Assembly (NCBI GenBank): GCA_016936975.1
Contig: JAFGWU010000004.1
Span: 42,187 to 106,186 of the forward strand
DNA from: Bacteroidales bacterium
GTDB lineage: Bacteria > Bacteroidota > Bacteroidia > Bacteroidales > GCA-2748055
Direction of reading: 5' to 3'
Length of the DNA: 64,000 nucleotides
Within the stretch, counting starts at the first letter, position 1. Every line of letters starts with the position of its first letter. Made by a program: the position numbers and the translations under genes. The notes beneath the pieces are model-generated. The model did not search any database. It was not told the origin of the DNA and saw only the letters and a program-made list of their open reading frames with translations. Positions 50,774 through 60,343 of this stretch are shown in pieces.

Positions 50774-51383
50774 CGGGCAACTTTCGCTTATTGAAGGGAA
50801 GGATATCAAACTTGTTGAGCTGAGGCTGGACCTGATTGAAGAGCCTCCCGGCCGGTTGTTCCCGCAAATAGATGTAAATTTGCAGACTATTGCCACCTGC
50901 AGGCCCGGTAATTCAAAGGAACATGAACGTTTCGGTCTGTTGCAAGAAGCCATTACACTGGGAGCCGATTTTATTGATCTGGAGATTGAAACACCCCCCG
51001 GGGTGATCAGCCGGTTAAAAAAACATGCCCGGGAAAATAATTGCCAGCTGATACTTTCCTGGCACGATTTTAAAAAGACCCCCGGAAAGGCTGACCTGCA
51101 GTCCATAATAGGGGATTGTTACGCGAAGGGTGCGGATATTGCCAAGATTGCCTGCATGGTCCATAAAAAGGATGATATCCTCAATCTCATGTCGCTTTAT
51201 GAATTGCCGGGCCGAAAGGTGGTACTGGGGATGGGCAAGATGGGTGCCATAACAAGGATTGTTGCCCCTTTTCTTGGATCAGAGTTTACCTATGCATCCA
51301 CATCGGGTGAGGAAGAGACCGCACCCGGACAATTAACGGTGGATGAACTGTTAACCATATTCAATATATTGAAACAATCATGA
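50748..51383 (+). CDS. aroD: 3-dehydroquinate dehydratase, type I
   Basis: AroD dehydrates 3-dehydroquinate to 3-dehydroshikimate through a Schiff base. The 211-residue type I enzyme has Glu-Leu-Arg-Leu-Asp, catalytic His in Ser-Trp-His-Asp-Phe, and catalytic Lys in Ala-Lys-Ile-Ala-Cys. ATG 50748 lies inside the end of aroB and starts directly at the first barrel strand. An upstream in-frame start at 50658 would add 30 residues read from aroB in another frame. It overlaps aroC by 4 bp (ATGA). Confidence 0.9.
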   Translation: MICVSIRSSGQLSLIEGKDIKLVELRLDLIEEPPGRLFPQIDVNLQTIATCRPGNSKEHERFGLLQEAITLGADFIDLEIETPPGVISRLKKHARENNCQLILSWHDFKKTPGKADLQSIIGDCYAKGADIAKIACMVHKKDDILNLMSLYELPGRKVVLGMGKMGAITRIVAPFLGSEFTYASTSGEEETAPGQLTVDELLTIFNILKQS

Positions 51384-52390
51384 ACAGCTTTGGCCGGTTA
51401 TTTAGAATCAGCATCTTCGGGGAGTCTCATGGGGCTTCTGTGGGAGTTTTGATTGACGGGGCTCCAGCCGGAATACCCCTCAGCATCGATGATTTCAGGG
51501 ATGATCTGGTGCGCAGGGGAGCAGGGACTAAAGGAACCACACCCCGGCGTGAATCGGATATCCCGAAAATAATGAGCGGGGTATTCCATGATACCACCAC
51601 CGGGGCTCCTTTGCTTATTCTTTTTGAAAACCAGGATGTTCACTCAGGGGATTATGCCGGATTCAAGGATACTCCCAGGCCGGGGCATGCCGATTTTACA
51701 GCTTTCCGGAAATTTGGCGGTTATGAGGATTACAGGGGAGGCGGGCATTTTTCGGGGAGGCTGACCCTTGGACTGGTTGCTGCCGGTATGCTGGCAAAAA
51801 AAATGATTGCTCCCGTGAATGTCAAAGGTAGCCTGATAGAGGCGGGAGGAGAGTCCGATATTGATAAAGCGGTCGATACCGCTCTGAAAGAGAAGGATTC
51901 TATTGGAGGAATTGTGGAGTGCCGGATCACACAGGTCCCTTCATCCCTGGGGGAACCGTTTTTTGATTCCTTTGAATCGGTTTTGAGTCACCTGGTTTTT
52001 GCCATACCTGCAATCAAGGGAATCGAGTTTGGCTCGGGATTCCGGGCGGCGGTTATGAAAGGGAGCGAACATAATGATGTGATTATATCACCCGACGGAG
52101 CTACTGCTACCAACCATGCTGGCGGAATTAACGGTGGCATTACCAACGGGAATGAGATAATTTTCAGGGTGGCTGTAAAACCGGCGTCCAGCATAGGAAA
52201 GGCACAGAAGACCCTGAATATTAAAACAGAAAGAATGGAAGACCTTACTGTTAAGGGGAGGCACGATGCCTGTATTGCCATCAGGGTTCCGGTGGTTGTT
52301 GAGGCCGCTGTTAGTATCGTTCTGGCTGATTTCATGCTTCAGGCACAGAAAGTCAGCCGCATTATTAATCCTAAAAACAGAATATACTGA
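51380..52390 (+). CDS. aroC: chorismate synthase
   Basis: AroC makes chorismate from EPSP using reduced FMN. The 336-residue protein has Gly-Glu-Ser-His-Gly at the N-terminus, Arg-Pro-Gly-His-Ala-Asp, and Gly-Gly-Gly-His-Phe-Ser-Gly-Arg-Leu-Thr, all signature motifs, and a Gly-Gly-Ile-Asn-Gly-Gly segment. The length is slightly short compared with ~360 typical, through the C-terminus. Coupled to aroD by 4-bp overlap; tyrA follows after 2 bp. Confidence 0.95.
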   Translation: MNSFGRLFRISIFGESHGASVGVLIDGAPAGIPLSIDDFRDDLVRRGAGTKGTTPRRESDIPKIMSGVFHDTTTGAPLLILFENQDVHSGDYAGFKDTPRPGHADFTAFRKFGGYEDYRGGGHFSGRLTLGLVAAGMLAKKMIAPVNVKGSLIEAGGESDIDKAVDTALKEKDSIGGIVECRITQVPSSLGEPFFDSFESVLSHLVFAIPAIKGIEFGSGFRAAVMKGSEHNDVIISPDGATATNHAGGINGGITNGNEIIFRVAVKPASSIGKAQKTLNIKTERMEDLTVKGRHDACIAIRVPVVVEAAVSIVLADFMLQAQKVSRIINPKNRIY

Positions 52391-52392
52391 AT

Positions 52393-53193
52393 ATGAGAGT
52401 TGTTATTGCAGGAGCAGGAAATATGGGCTCATGGTTGGTTGAATCGCTCTGCCTGGATCATGAGGTTGGGGTCTATGATATCGAGAGAAACAGGCTGAAG
52501 TATTTTTTTAATGCCCGCAAGTTCATCTACCTTGAGGAGATTCATGATTTCCGGCCCGATATATTAATCAATGCGGTCAGTCTCGAGCATACCATTGAAC
52601 TGTTCAGGCAGGTTATGCCCTATCTCCCCGGGAACTGCATTCTTGCGGACATAACTTCCGTAAAAAGTGGATTGGCAAAGTTCTATAAGGAAATAGACCG
52701 CCGGTACGTTTCAACACACCCCATGTTTGGGCCAACCTTTGCTAATGTGAAAAACCTGAGCAATGAGAATGCCATTATCATTAAAGAGTCCGATGAAGAG
52801 GGGAAGCAGTTCTTCCGTGACTTTTACAATTCGATGAAGCTGAAAATCCATGAGTATACTTTTGAGGAGCATGATCGGACCATCGCCTACTCGCTTTCCA
52901 TACCCTTCTCATCAACCATGGTTTTTGCAGCCTGCATGAAACAGCAGGATGCTCCCGGAACCACCTTTAAAAAGCACCATGACATTGCGAAAGGATTGCT
53001 TTCAGAGGATAACTACCTGCTTACGGAAATTTTGCTGAGTCCTTTCAGCCTTCAGCAGGTTGAGCGGATCAAGGACCGGTTATCCGATTTGATAGAGATG
53101 ATCAGGAATGGAGATAAAGAACAGCTCCACAAATTTTTTGACGCACTCAGGGATAACATGGGAATGAACCATCATGACCAGGAGGAATCCTGA
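52393..53193 (+). CDS. tyrA: prephenate dehydrogenase
   Basis: TyrA oxidatively decarboxylates prephenate to 4-hydroxyphenylpyruvate for tyrosine. The 266-residue protein has the NAD fold (Gly-Ala-Gly-Asn-Met-Gly) and the catalytic-region His in Ser-Thr-His-Pro-Met-Phe-Gly-Pro. An alpha-helical C-terminal dimerisation half follows. No ACT domain is fused, so feedback may rely on the attenuator and PheA. It ends the aromatic operon; aroA, aroE and aroK are not here. The last 22 bp overlap the 3' end of tilS on the other strand. Confidence 0.9.
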   Translation: MRVVIAGAGNMGSWLVESLCLDHEVGVYDIERNRLKYFFNARKFIYLEEIHDFRPDILINAVSLEHTIELFRQVMPYLPGNCILADITSVKSGLAKFYKEIDRRYVSTHPMFGPTFANVKNLSNENAIIIKESDEEGKQFFRDFYNSMKLKIHEYTFEEHDRTIAYSLSIPFSSTMVFAACMKQQDAPGTTFKKHHDIAKGLLSEDNYLLTEILLSPFSLQQVERIKDRLSDLIEMIRNGDKEQLHKFFDALRDNMGMNHHDQEES

Positions 53194-54515
53194 TCGTAAA
53201 TATTCAGCTTCAGCACCTGCCTGGTATCGGCCGATATTCTGAACCGATTGTCGATCCGCAATCCCATTATCCAGACTATCTGTTTTCCGGAGGCAAGGAT
53301 CCATATCTGTTTCTTCTGTGGCATCGGGATTTTCAGGTCGATAAAAAAGTCACTGACCTTTTTCAGCTGGTCCATGCCCAGCGGAATGAAATAATCACCA
53401 TGCAGCCAGTGCCGGATGGTCAGGGGGAACTGGATTTTATCGAAGTCCAGGCAGGCTGTATGAGGTTCTTCCGGAATTTCCTTCAGTTCGCTTCTTTTCA
53501 GAAGCTCGATATCCATGGGGAATGGCAGGGAAGCCCTGCTTCCCGGTTTGTCGAGGTAATACCTCTCAAACGTCTGTTTTTCGGCCGGAATCAGGAGCAG
53601 TTTTCCCCTGTCTTTATAAAGGATGTGTGTGGTGGATATGAACTGCCTGCCCGGGGAGCTTGTCAGAAGTTTATGGATGTCCGCACACTGTAACCTGGTA
53701 AATCCGAAAGGAGAAAAAAGTTCGAAAAGCCAGGAGGAAATGGGGGTAAGTTGCAGGATATCGGAAACAGCGATCTCAAAGCCGCCTTCCATGGGATGCA
53801 GGATGGAGGCTCTTGTTTCATCAACTTTTTGCTGAAAGATTTGTACCGCTTCCTTGTACCGCTCCATATTCTCCCGGAGGGTATTGAGGAAATTCGGATT
53901 AATGTCCTCCAGAACCGGGACCACGTCATGGCGAATCCGGTTACGGTGGTATTTCCTGCTTGCATTGCTGGAATCTTCCCGGAAACGGATCTGATGCTCC
54001 CGGCTGTACTCATAAATCTCTTTTCTGGAGGCAAACAGCAGGGGCCTGATTATTTTATTGTTAACAGGAGGGATACCTGCCAATCCCCGGATACCGCTGC
54101 CCCTGGTCATGTTAATCAGAAATGTCTCAACCGAATCATTTAAATTGTGTGCGGTTGCCACAAGGTTATATTCACCATTATTGAGCAGCTCATCAAACCA
54201 GTCGTACCGTAATTTTCGGGCCGCCATCTGTACTGAGATTCCTTCATCCCTGGCAAAGTCAGCGGTTTCGAACTGTCCGGTAAAAACCGGCATATCATAC
54301 TGGGCGGCAAGTGCCCTTGTAAAAGCTTCGTCGGAATCGGATTCCTCTCCGCGCAAATGAAAATTGCAGTGTGCAACAGCACAATGATATCCGGCTGAGA
54401 AGAAAAGGTGGGCCATTACGGCCGAATCCACGCCGCCGCTGATGGCCAGTAGAATCCTGTCCTCACGGGTGCAGAGCTTATGCTGTTGGATATATCTCTT
54501 GAAACGTTCAATCAT
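53172..54515 (-). CDS. tilS: tRNA(Ile)-lysidine synthetase
   Basis: TilS converts C34 of the CAU anticodon tRNA-Ile to lysidine so that it reads AUA. The 447-residue protein has the PP-loop ATPase motif Ser-Gly-Gly-Val-Asp-Ser near residue 30 and an Arg-Gly-Glu-Glu-Ser-Asp-Ser-Asp segment. A Met-Thr-Arg-Gly-Ser-Gly-Ile-Arg-Gly-Leu segment and a C-terminal TilS substrate-binding domain (about 365-440) follow. I use ATG 54515; the TTG at 54524 would add three residues. The gene overlaps tyrA tail to tail. Confidence 0.93.
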   Translation of the reverse strand: MIERFKRYIQQHKLCTREDRILLAISGGVDSAVMAHLFFSAGYHCAVAHCNFHLRGEESDSDEAFTRALAAQYDMPVFTGQFETADFARDEGISVQMAARKLRYDWFDELLNNGEYNLVATAHNLNDSVETFLINMTRGSGIRGLAGIPPVNNKIIRPLLFASRKEIYEYSREHQIRFREDSSNASRKYHRNRIRHDVVPVLEDINPNFLNTLRENMERYKEAVQIFQQKVDETRASILHPMEGGFEIAVSDILQLTPISSWLFELFSPFGFTRLQCADIHKLLTSSPGRQFISTTHILYKDRGKLLLIPAEKQTFERYYLDKPGSRASLPFPMDIELLKRSELKEIPEEPHTACLDFDKIQFPLTIRHWLHGDYFIPLGMDQLKKVSDFFIDLKIPMPQKKQIWILASGKQIVWIMGLRIDNRFRISADTRQVLKLNIYDQDSSWS

Positions 54516-54571
54516 TTCAGGCAATATGAAAACGGGTCGGGGTGGAGAGGAGGCGTCTGAAGGAAACGCTT

Positions 54572-56494
54572 TCAGAGCCCAAGCAGGTGCGGTCCCTGTT
54601 CAAACACAATATCAACCGGGATATTTGATTCGCGGAGCTTGTCAAGATCCCCCTGCAGTTCTTCCCCGATAAATCCTTTTTTATCGACCAGTTTTTTTGC
54701 AGCCTCATAGTCCCCGTTTCCCTGGATGGTCAGGATCATCTCTGCGAGGCTGTTCATGGCATCCTGCATCTTCTCAAAGTCTACCCTGTAGGTTCCTGTT
54801 TCCGGATTTCTGGTGAATGCGCCTTTCTCCTGGAAGTAGTTAAAACGTATCATATTGGCTTTGCCGTGCGAGCTGGCGGCTCCGAACCGGACACTTCTGA
54901 AGATACCGGCCATGAAGGTGACATAATTGTCCATAAGGTCGCTTTTAGTTACCCCCATCTCATGGAGTTTTGTTACCAGGTAAAGTCCCAGGATGTCCGC
55001 CTTCCCCTCTTCAATGGCCGTGCTTTGATCCCTGAGGGCTTCCCGGACGGTTCCCCTGCCATTTATGGTCTGGTTGATTCCAAGGCCGTGACCCACTTCA
55101 TGGTACATCACATTTTCAAAGAAGGCATCAAATTTGATGTGTCCGCGCTGCTCCTCATCAATCAGGACGTTGCTTATGGGAACCAGGATCTGTTCAAATT
55201 TATAGCGAATGGCGTTCTTAAGTTGCAGTTTGCGGGAGCCTTTTTCAGCCTGTACCTGTTCATTGTTGGGAAGGTTAATGGCGATTGTTTTGCTGCCTGC
55301 ATTGCAGTCCCCTGCATAATAGACGGCATCATACACCCCGAGATCGGAATTGCTGCCCGGAACCTCTCTTTTATAAGCTTCCGGAACGGGAAGGTTTTTC
55401 TGAAGCTCCGGCAGCAGGGCCGCAATATAATTCAGTTTTTCGCTCCAAACAGGGTCCCTGACCAGGATAAAGGATTCGAAGGCAGCCTTATAATTGTAGA
55501 GCCTGTCTTCGTAATTTTCAATGGGTCCGGCAATGAAATCGATGTCATTGTTTTTCATATCCATCCATGCCATATCGGATGCCATGAAGTCATCCGACAG
55601 AAATGCCTTTGAGAGCAGTTCAAGATATCTTTTAAAACCTTCATTCTCGGCGAGGGAAGCTGCCTGGACAAGTATTCCGGATGCTTTTTCAAGCAAAAGT
55701 TTATAAGCCACATGGTAAGGGACCACCATCAATGTTCCGTTTTCATCCCTCTTCAGGAGCGTGTAAAGGCTGGTTTTCCGTTCATCGTCCAGGTTCTCAA
55801 ACTCTTCTTTGGACATGTCCGGGGGGTAAAATCCCGACCCTGCAGGCTTTTCTCCATAATCGGGCATAAATGGCAGGTTACCGTTCAGACGTTCCCACGG
55901 TCCGTAATTGATCCTGAAGAATTCTTCAAGATTGTCATCCAGTATATTTTCAAGGACCGTTTCCTTTTCGGGGAAAACCTGAAGCCAGTAAATCTCTTCC
56001 ATGATGTCGGCGACCTCGAACAACCGTTTCAGCAGCTCTTTCTGATTGCCGGAGAGGCGGGAAATATCGGAAGTCAGCGGAACCTCCATAAACTCGCTCC
56101 TTTTTCGTTCAATCATCCGATCATATTTTTCAAGAAGGATTGTCTCATCGCTGTTGACCAGTGTCAGCATCAGCGTTTCATCCATCCTGTTGTAAGTCAT
56201 CGATTCAACCTCAAGCCCTCCGTTTATGGCCAGGTTTGCCTGCATCGTGATGGTCCTGTCGTTCTCTTCAGTAATTTCATAATCGAATGAGGTGTTATGA
56301 TATTCCAGTTTGTTGTTCATGATGCGTATGAAGACGGCGGCGGGTTCATAAATCTCTGAAGCGTCATCAACGGTGACTTCCGTAGCCGGAGAAGTCCCGG
56401 AAAAGAGGTCCACAAAAGCTGGTTGTTCCCGGCACCCGGTTGTCCATAACATTGACAGAAGAAGATAGATGACCGGAACAGTTGAATTTTTCAT
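54572..56494 (-). CDS. lipoprotein metallopeptidase, M49 (dipeptidyl-peptidase III)-like
   Basis: The 640-residue envelope protein has a signal peptide with a likely lipobox (Leu-Trp-Thr-Thr-Gly-Cys, Cys at about 21). It carries zincin motifs: His-Glu-Val-Gly-His-Gly near residue 475 and Glu-Glu-Gly-Lys-Ala-Asp about 30 residues later, matching the M49 arrangement of His-Glu-x3-His followed by Glu-Glu-x-x-Ala-(Asp/Glu). An Asn-Ala-Gly-Ser-Lys-Thr-Ile-Ala segment also fits. M49 enzymes remove dipeptides from peptide N-termini. M49's usual insertion between the histidines is His-Glu-x3-His with four-residue spacing, while here two residues (Val-Gly) separate Glu and His, so I call it M49-like. 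Likely substrate: peptides in the periplasm. Confidence 0.72.
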   Translation of the reverse strand: MKNSTVPVIYLLLSMLWTTGCREQPAFVDLFSGTSPATEVTVDDASEIYEPAAVFIRIMNNKLEYHNTSFDYEITEENDRTITMQANLAINGGLEVESMTYNRMDETLMLTLVNSDETILLEKYDRMIERKRSEFMEVPLTSDISRLSGNQKELLKRLFEVADIMEEIYWLQVFPEKETVLENILDDNLEEFFRINYGPWERLNGNLPFMPDYGEKPAGSGFYPPDMSKEEFENLDDERKTSLYTLLKRDENGTLMVVPYHVAYKLLLEKASGILVQAASLAENEGFKRYLELLSKAFLSDDFMASDMAWMDMKNNDIDFIAGPIENYEDRLYNYKAAFESFILVRDPVWSEKLNYIAALLPELQKNLPVPEAYKREVPGSNSDLGVYDAVYYAGDCNAGSKTIAINLPNNEQVQAEKGSRKLQLKNAIRYKFEQILVPISNVLIDEEQRGHIKFDAFFENVMYHEVGHGLGINQTINGRGTVREALRDQSTAIEEGKADILGLYLVTKLHEMGVTKSDLMDNYVTFMAGIFRSVRFGAASSHGKANMIRFNYFQEKGAFTRNPETGTYRVDFEKMQDAMNSLAEMILTIQGNGDYEAAKKLVDKKGFIGEELQGDLDKLRESNIPVDIVFEQGPHLLGL

Positions 56495-56563
56495 GATAAA
56501 GATGTATTGGATTTATTTGCAAATTAATGCAAACGATTGAATAATAAAAGGATTTTCGAATCC

Positions 56564-58036
56564 TTAATACGCTCTGGCAATGACAACCCGTCTTTCTGAA
56601 GGTTTTCCGCTGACGATGCACTTTCCTTTTTCAGGAGGTTCATTCATCGGGATACACCGGATGGAAGCCCTGGTTTGCTGAATTTTCTTTTCCGACTCTT
56701 CTGTGCCGTCCCAGTGGGCCAGTATGAAACCGCCCTTACGGTCGAGGATATTTACCATTTCATCCCAGCTGTCAACACGGTGGGTATTGTCATTTCTGAA
56801 TGCCAGGGCGCGCTGGTGGATATTGTCCTGGATTTCTTCGAGCAGGTTCTGAACCACATCCGCCACCCCTTCCCGGGCAATGGTGGTTTTTTCGAGGGTA
56901 TCCCTCCGTGACACTTCAATGGTGCCATTTTCGACATCCCTTGGACCAAGGGCCAGTCTGACCGGTACCCCTTTCAGTTCGTACTCGGCAAATTTCCATC
57001 CCGGCTTCTGGGTGTCCCGGTCATCAAATTTGACCGAGATCCCCTTTTCCATCAGTTCAGATTTGATGCGGCCGGCCGTTTCAGCAATCAGGGGAAGTTG
57101 TTCGTTCCCTTTGTAAATAGGTACAATTACCACCTGTACAGGGGCCATTCTCGGGGGAAGGATCAATCCGTTGTTGTCGGAATGGGCCATGATCAGGGCT
57201 CCGATCATCCGGGTTGTCATGCCCCAGGAGGTTGCCCAGACATATTCCAGTTTGCCTTCCTCGCTGGTAAACTGAACATCAAAGGCTCTGGCAAAATTCT
57301 GTCCGAGAAAATGGGAAGTGCCTGCCTGGATTGCTTTCCCGTCCTGCATTAAGGCTTCAATGGTCAGGGTGTCAACCGCTCCAGCAAATTTTTCAGATTC
57401 AGTTTTTTTCCCTGCAATGACGGGAATGGCAAGATGCTTCTCCGCAAATTCGGCATATACATTGATCATCCGAATCGTCTCTTCCTCCGCTTCTTTCTGG
57501 GTGGCATGGGCAGTATGTCCTTCCTGCCACAGGAACTCCGCTGTCCGGAGGAAAAGCCGCGTCCGCATCTCCCATCTGACGACATTGGCCCACTGGTTTA
57601 TCAGTATGGGAAGGTCGCGGTAAGACTGAATCCAGTTCCTGTAACTGTTCCAGATAATGGTTTCCGAGGTGGGACGGATAATAAGTTCTTCTTCAAGTTT
57701 TGCTTCCGGATCGACTATAATCCCGCCTTTCTCTTCATCTTTTTTCAGGCGGTAATGGGTTACAATCGCACACTCTTTTGCAAAGCCTTCAATATGGTTG
57801 GCCTCCCTGCTGAAAAATGATTTTGGTATGAAAAGGGGGAAATAAGCATTCTCATGCCCTGTTTCCTTGAACATCCTGTCTAACTGTGCCTGTATCTTTT
57901 CCCAGATGGCATAACCGTAGGGTTTAATAACCATACAGCCCCTTACGGCTGAGTTTTCAGCCAGACCGGCTTTTATAACCAGGTCGTTATACCACTGCGC
58001 ATAATTCTCTTCTTTACTGGTTAAAACTTTTGCCAT
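56564..58036 (-). CDS. proS: prolyl-tRNA synthetase, archaeal/eukaryotic-like type
   Basis: ProS charges tRNA-Pro. The 490-residue enzyme is the short type without the bacterial editing insertion, as usual in Bacteroidota. It has class II motif 2 ([12 protein letters not shown]), Gln-Glu-Gly-His-Thr-Ala-His, and motif 3 (Thr-Ser-Trp-Gly-Met-Thr-Thr-Arg). An anticodon-binding domain and a C-terminal domain ending in Tyr follow; the terminal Tyr is characteristic. Confidence 0.96.
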   Translation of the reverse strand: MAKVLTSKEENYAQWYNDLVIKAGLAENSAVRGCMVIKPYGYAIWEKIQAQLDRMFKETGHENAYFPLFIPKSFFSREANHIEGFAKECAIVTHYRLKKDEEKGGIIVDPEAKLEEELIIRPTSETIIWNSYRNWIQSYRDLPILINQWANVVRWEMRTRLFLRTAEFLWQEGHTAHATQKEAEEETIRMINVYAEFAEKHLAIPVIAGKKTESEKFAGAVDTLTIEALMQDGKAIQAGTSHFLGQNFARAFDVQFTSEEGKLEYVWATSWGMTTRMIGALIMAHSDNNGLILPPRMAPVQVVIVPIYKGNEQLPLIAETAGRIKSELMEKGISVKFDDRDTQKPGWKFAEYELKGVPVRLALGPRDVENGTIEVSRRDTLEKTTIAREGVADVVQNLLEEIQDNIHQRALAFRNDNTHRVDSWDEMVNILDRKGGFILAHWDGTEESEKKIQQTRASIRCIPMNEPPEKGKCIVSGKPSERRVVIARAY

Positions 58037-58117
58037 AGAGCGTCTTATATTAAGCGTTTTGAAATGGAGCTACAAAGAAATAAAAAAAATGGCGAAGCGA
58101 AGAAAAAATAGGATTCA

Positions 58118-60235
58118 TTATAATCGCAGTCCTATAATCAGTATATCGTCAATTTGGTCCAGGTCGCCTTTCCATTCGTCAAAAACCAGGCTGAGAATTT
58201 TGTGTTGTTCATCCATGGGGCGGTCATGAACCTCCAGCAGCATATCCTTAAAAGGCCTGTACTTGAATTTTTTCCCTTCAGGCCCTCCGAACTGGTCGGG
58301 AAAACCATCTGTAAACAGATAGATTCGATCCCCGATCTTCATTTCTATGGTGTACCTTGTGAAATCGGACATGTTATCGTAGTAAGCTACCGGCATGTTG
58401 TTGCCTTTGTATTCAAGCATTTCTCCATCCCTGATGATGTACAGGGGGTTATTGGCACCGGAAAATTCCAGTATCTTTTTTTTGGAGTCGTAGATCATCA
58501 GCGCCATGTCGATGCCGTCTTTCTGCTCTCCGGGCCTGCCCTCCTGCTTCAGGGTCCGTGCAATACTGAGCCGCAGCTGGTTCAGGATCTCATCCGAGCG
58601 TATGATATCCTTCTCATTCACGATCTCATGAAGCATTGTGATTCCCAGCATACTCATCAGGGAACCCGGCACACCATGACCGGTACAGTCTGCTGCGGTG
58701 AGTATAATCCTGTGTTCTTTCTGAGAGATCCAGTAAAAATCTCCGCTCACAATATCCCGGGGCTTGAAGAAGATAAAATGTTCTGAAAACAGGGTGTCGA
58801 ATACTTCATTTGTAGGGAGAACGGTGCTCTGAATTTTCTTGGCATAATCGAAGCTGTACTTTATCTCCTTGTTCTGTTTCTCAATTTGCTCCTTCTGCAT
58901 CTGTATCTCCCTGGTCCTTTCCTGGACCTTATCCTCAAGCTCACGGGTCACCTTGTCCTTAAGGGCCGCATTTTCCCTCAGCTGTTCAATAATCTTCCGC
59001 TGTGCAATTTCCCGCCCTCTTTTCAAAACATTGATTCGTTCGCCAAGGCCCACGGAAAAGGTGAGGATCTGCAGGGTAACCCCCAGTTCCAGACTGTGTT
59101 TCCCGATGGGGAAGTCTTTAAGGATGTAGGTAGCAAGAATACCCAGGATGAGGAAAAGATTGGCGAACAGGAAGAAACGGGCCGACAGCACATGGTCCCG
59201 TGTAAGGATCATGGCAGGAACGATGGCCAGGAACAGAGATCCGAGCGCCGATAGAATGTTAATCGAATAAGCGGCCAGCACGATGACGGAATGCACAAAA
59301 ATTCCGGCTTCCTGAAGAAGAATGATAGAAAAACTTAATACCAGCCCGCCAACCGTAAAGTAAACAGCCAACAGCAGTATATTATCCCAGACTTTCAGGG
59401 TGTGTGCCGTATCGAGATAAGATTTTCCGAACAGCAGAAAGAAAAGAAGGAATATTTCAAGCAGCAGCATGCTGATGTAAGCAGAGGAGAGCTTTGGGGT
59501 GAGCTCGTAAATATATCCCTCCTTGTTGAGAAAATAGAGAAGGAAGGCCAGGATATAGAGCATGTAATAGAGATAGCTTGTTTCCCTGGCTTTAATGTAC
59601 AGCGGTATATGGTACAATATCATAATCAGCATGATTCCCAGGACCACCCCGAACAGCATCCGTTTGGCCCGATCCCGGGAAATCACGCTGTCGTGGGTGG
59701 AAACCGTGAAAGTCAGGTCTGAGAGTACCGAATCGTCTGACAGTTGCACCCTCAGAAACATGGTGTCCATTTCCCCGGGAGGGAGGTAAAACCGAAGTTC
59801 ATCCGAACCGCTGATATTGACATCTTTGAGTCTCGGGGCAATCGCATTGCCCGATCTCCTGGCGGTGATCACGCCGTTTTGAAACCTCTGGTAAAGCGTA
59901 TACTCTTCAAATTCGGAGAAAATATTTGGCTGAAGATGGAAGGAAAATTGTTCATTGCTCCGGTTAATGAATACAAACCTGAACCATATGCAGCTTCCGG
60001 GAATATTACGGAATATGGCACTGGTGGTATCTTTCAGGTCGATAACCCGGAACCGGATCATGCTGTCTTCCGAAAAGATATCGGCAGGTTCCAGCCTGCA
60101 GGATGGATCGCTAAGGAATGTGAACTGAAAATCGGTAAGCGACTGTTCATATACATAATCCGATAAAACTACCGGCTGTTGTCCGTTCAGAAGCTGAAAG
60201 GATAACCATAGCATGAATATGAGCCTGATTCGCAT
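58118..60235 (-). CDS. 7TM-DISM receptor with SpoIIE-type Ser/Thr phosphatase
   Basis: This 705-residue inner-membrane signalling protein has, in order: signal peptide; extracellular 7TMR-DISM2-type beta domain (about 25-175); seven membrane helices (about 190-390); a coiled coil (about 400-455) rich in Glu/Lys/Gln; and a SpoIIE/PP2C phosphatase domain (about 470-705). Metal-binding acids are visible in Ser-Gly-Asp-Phe-Tyr-Trp, Ala-Asp-Cys-Thr-Gly-His-Gly-Val-Pro-Gly and Phe-Thr-Asp-Gly-Phe-Pro-Asp-Gln. It would sense an extracellular, possibly carbohydrate, ligand and control an anti-anti-sigma or similar target by dephosphorylation. No such target gene is adjacent. Confidence 0.88.
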   Translation of the reverse strand: MRIRLIFMLWLSFQLLNGQQPVVLSDYVYEQSLTDFQFTFLSDPSCRLEPADIFSEDSMIRFRVIDLKDTTSAIFRNIPGSCIWFRFVFINRSNEQFSFHLQPNIFSEFEEYTLYQRFQNGVITARRSGNAIAPRLKDVNISGSDELRFYLPPGEMDTMFLRVQLSDDSVLSDLTFTVSTHDSVISRDRAKRMLFGVVLGIMLIMILYHIPLYIKARETSYLYYMLYILAFLLYFLNKEGYIYELTPKLSSAYISMLLLEIFLLFFLLFGKSYLDTAHTLKVWDNILLLAVYFTVGGLVLSFSIILLQEAGIFVHSVIVLAAYSINILSALGSLFLAIVPAMILTRDHVLSARFFLFANLFLILGILATYILKDFPIGKHSLELGVTLQILTFSVGLGERINVLKRGREIAQRKIIEQLRENAALKDKVTRELEDKVQERTREIQMQKEQIEKQNKEIKYSFDYAKKIQSTVLPTNEVFDTLFSEHFIFFKPRDIVSGDFYWISQKEHRIILTAADCTGHGVPGSLMSMLGITMLHEIVNEKDIIRSDEILNQLRLSIARTLKQEGRPGEQKDGIDMALMIYDSKKKILEFSGANNPLYIIRDGEMLEYKGNNMPVAYYDNMSDFTRYTIEMKIGDRIYLFTDGFPDQFGGPEGKKFKYRPFKDMLLEVHDRPMDEQHKILSLVFDEWKGDLDQIDDILIIGLRL

Positions 60236-60290
60236 TCTTTAAAACCGGTTGAACCTGTAAATATATTAAAGTTTTCTTTTATTATTCGAA

Positions 60291-60323
60291 TTTGGGAAAG
60301 GGGAAGATAAAGGCGTATATTTA
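60291..60323 (+). promoter_or_regulatory. probable promoter of the FG-GAP lipoprotein gene
   Basis: TTTG (60291-60294) and TATATTTA (60316-60323) are 21 bp apart. This is the Bacteroidota layout with one mismatch in the -7 element, placed 20 bp before the chosen start codon. Confidence 0.5.
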
Positions 60324-60343
60324 CAATCTGTAATTGGTTGCTG

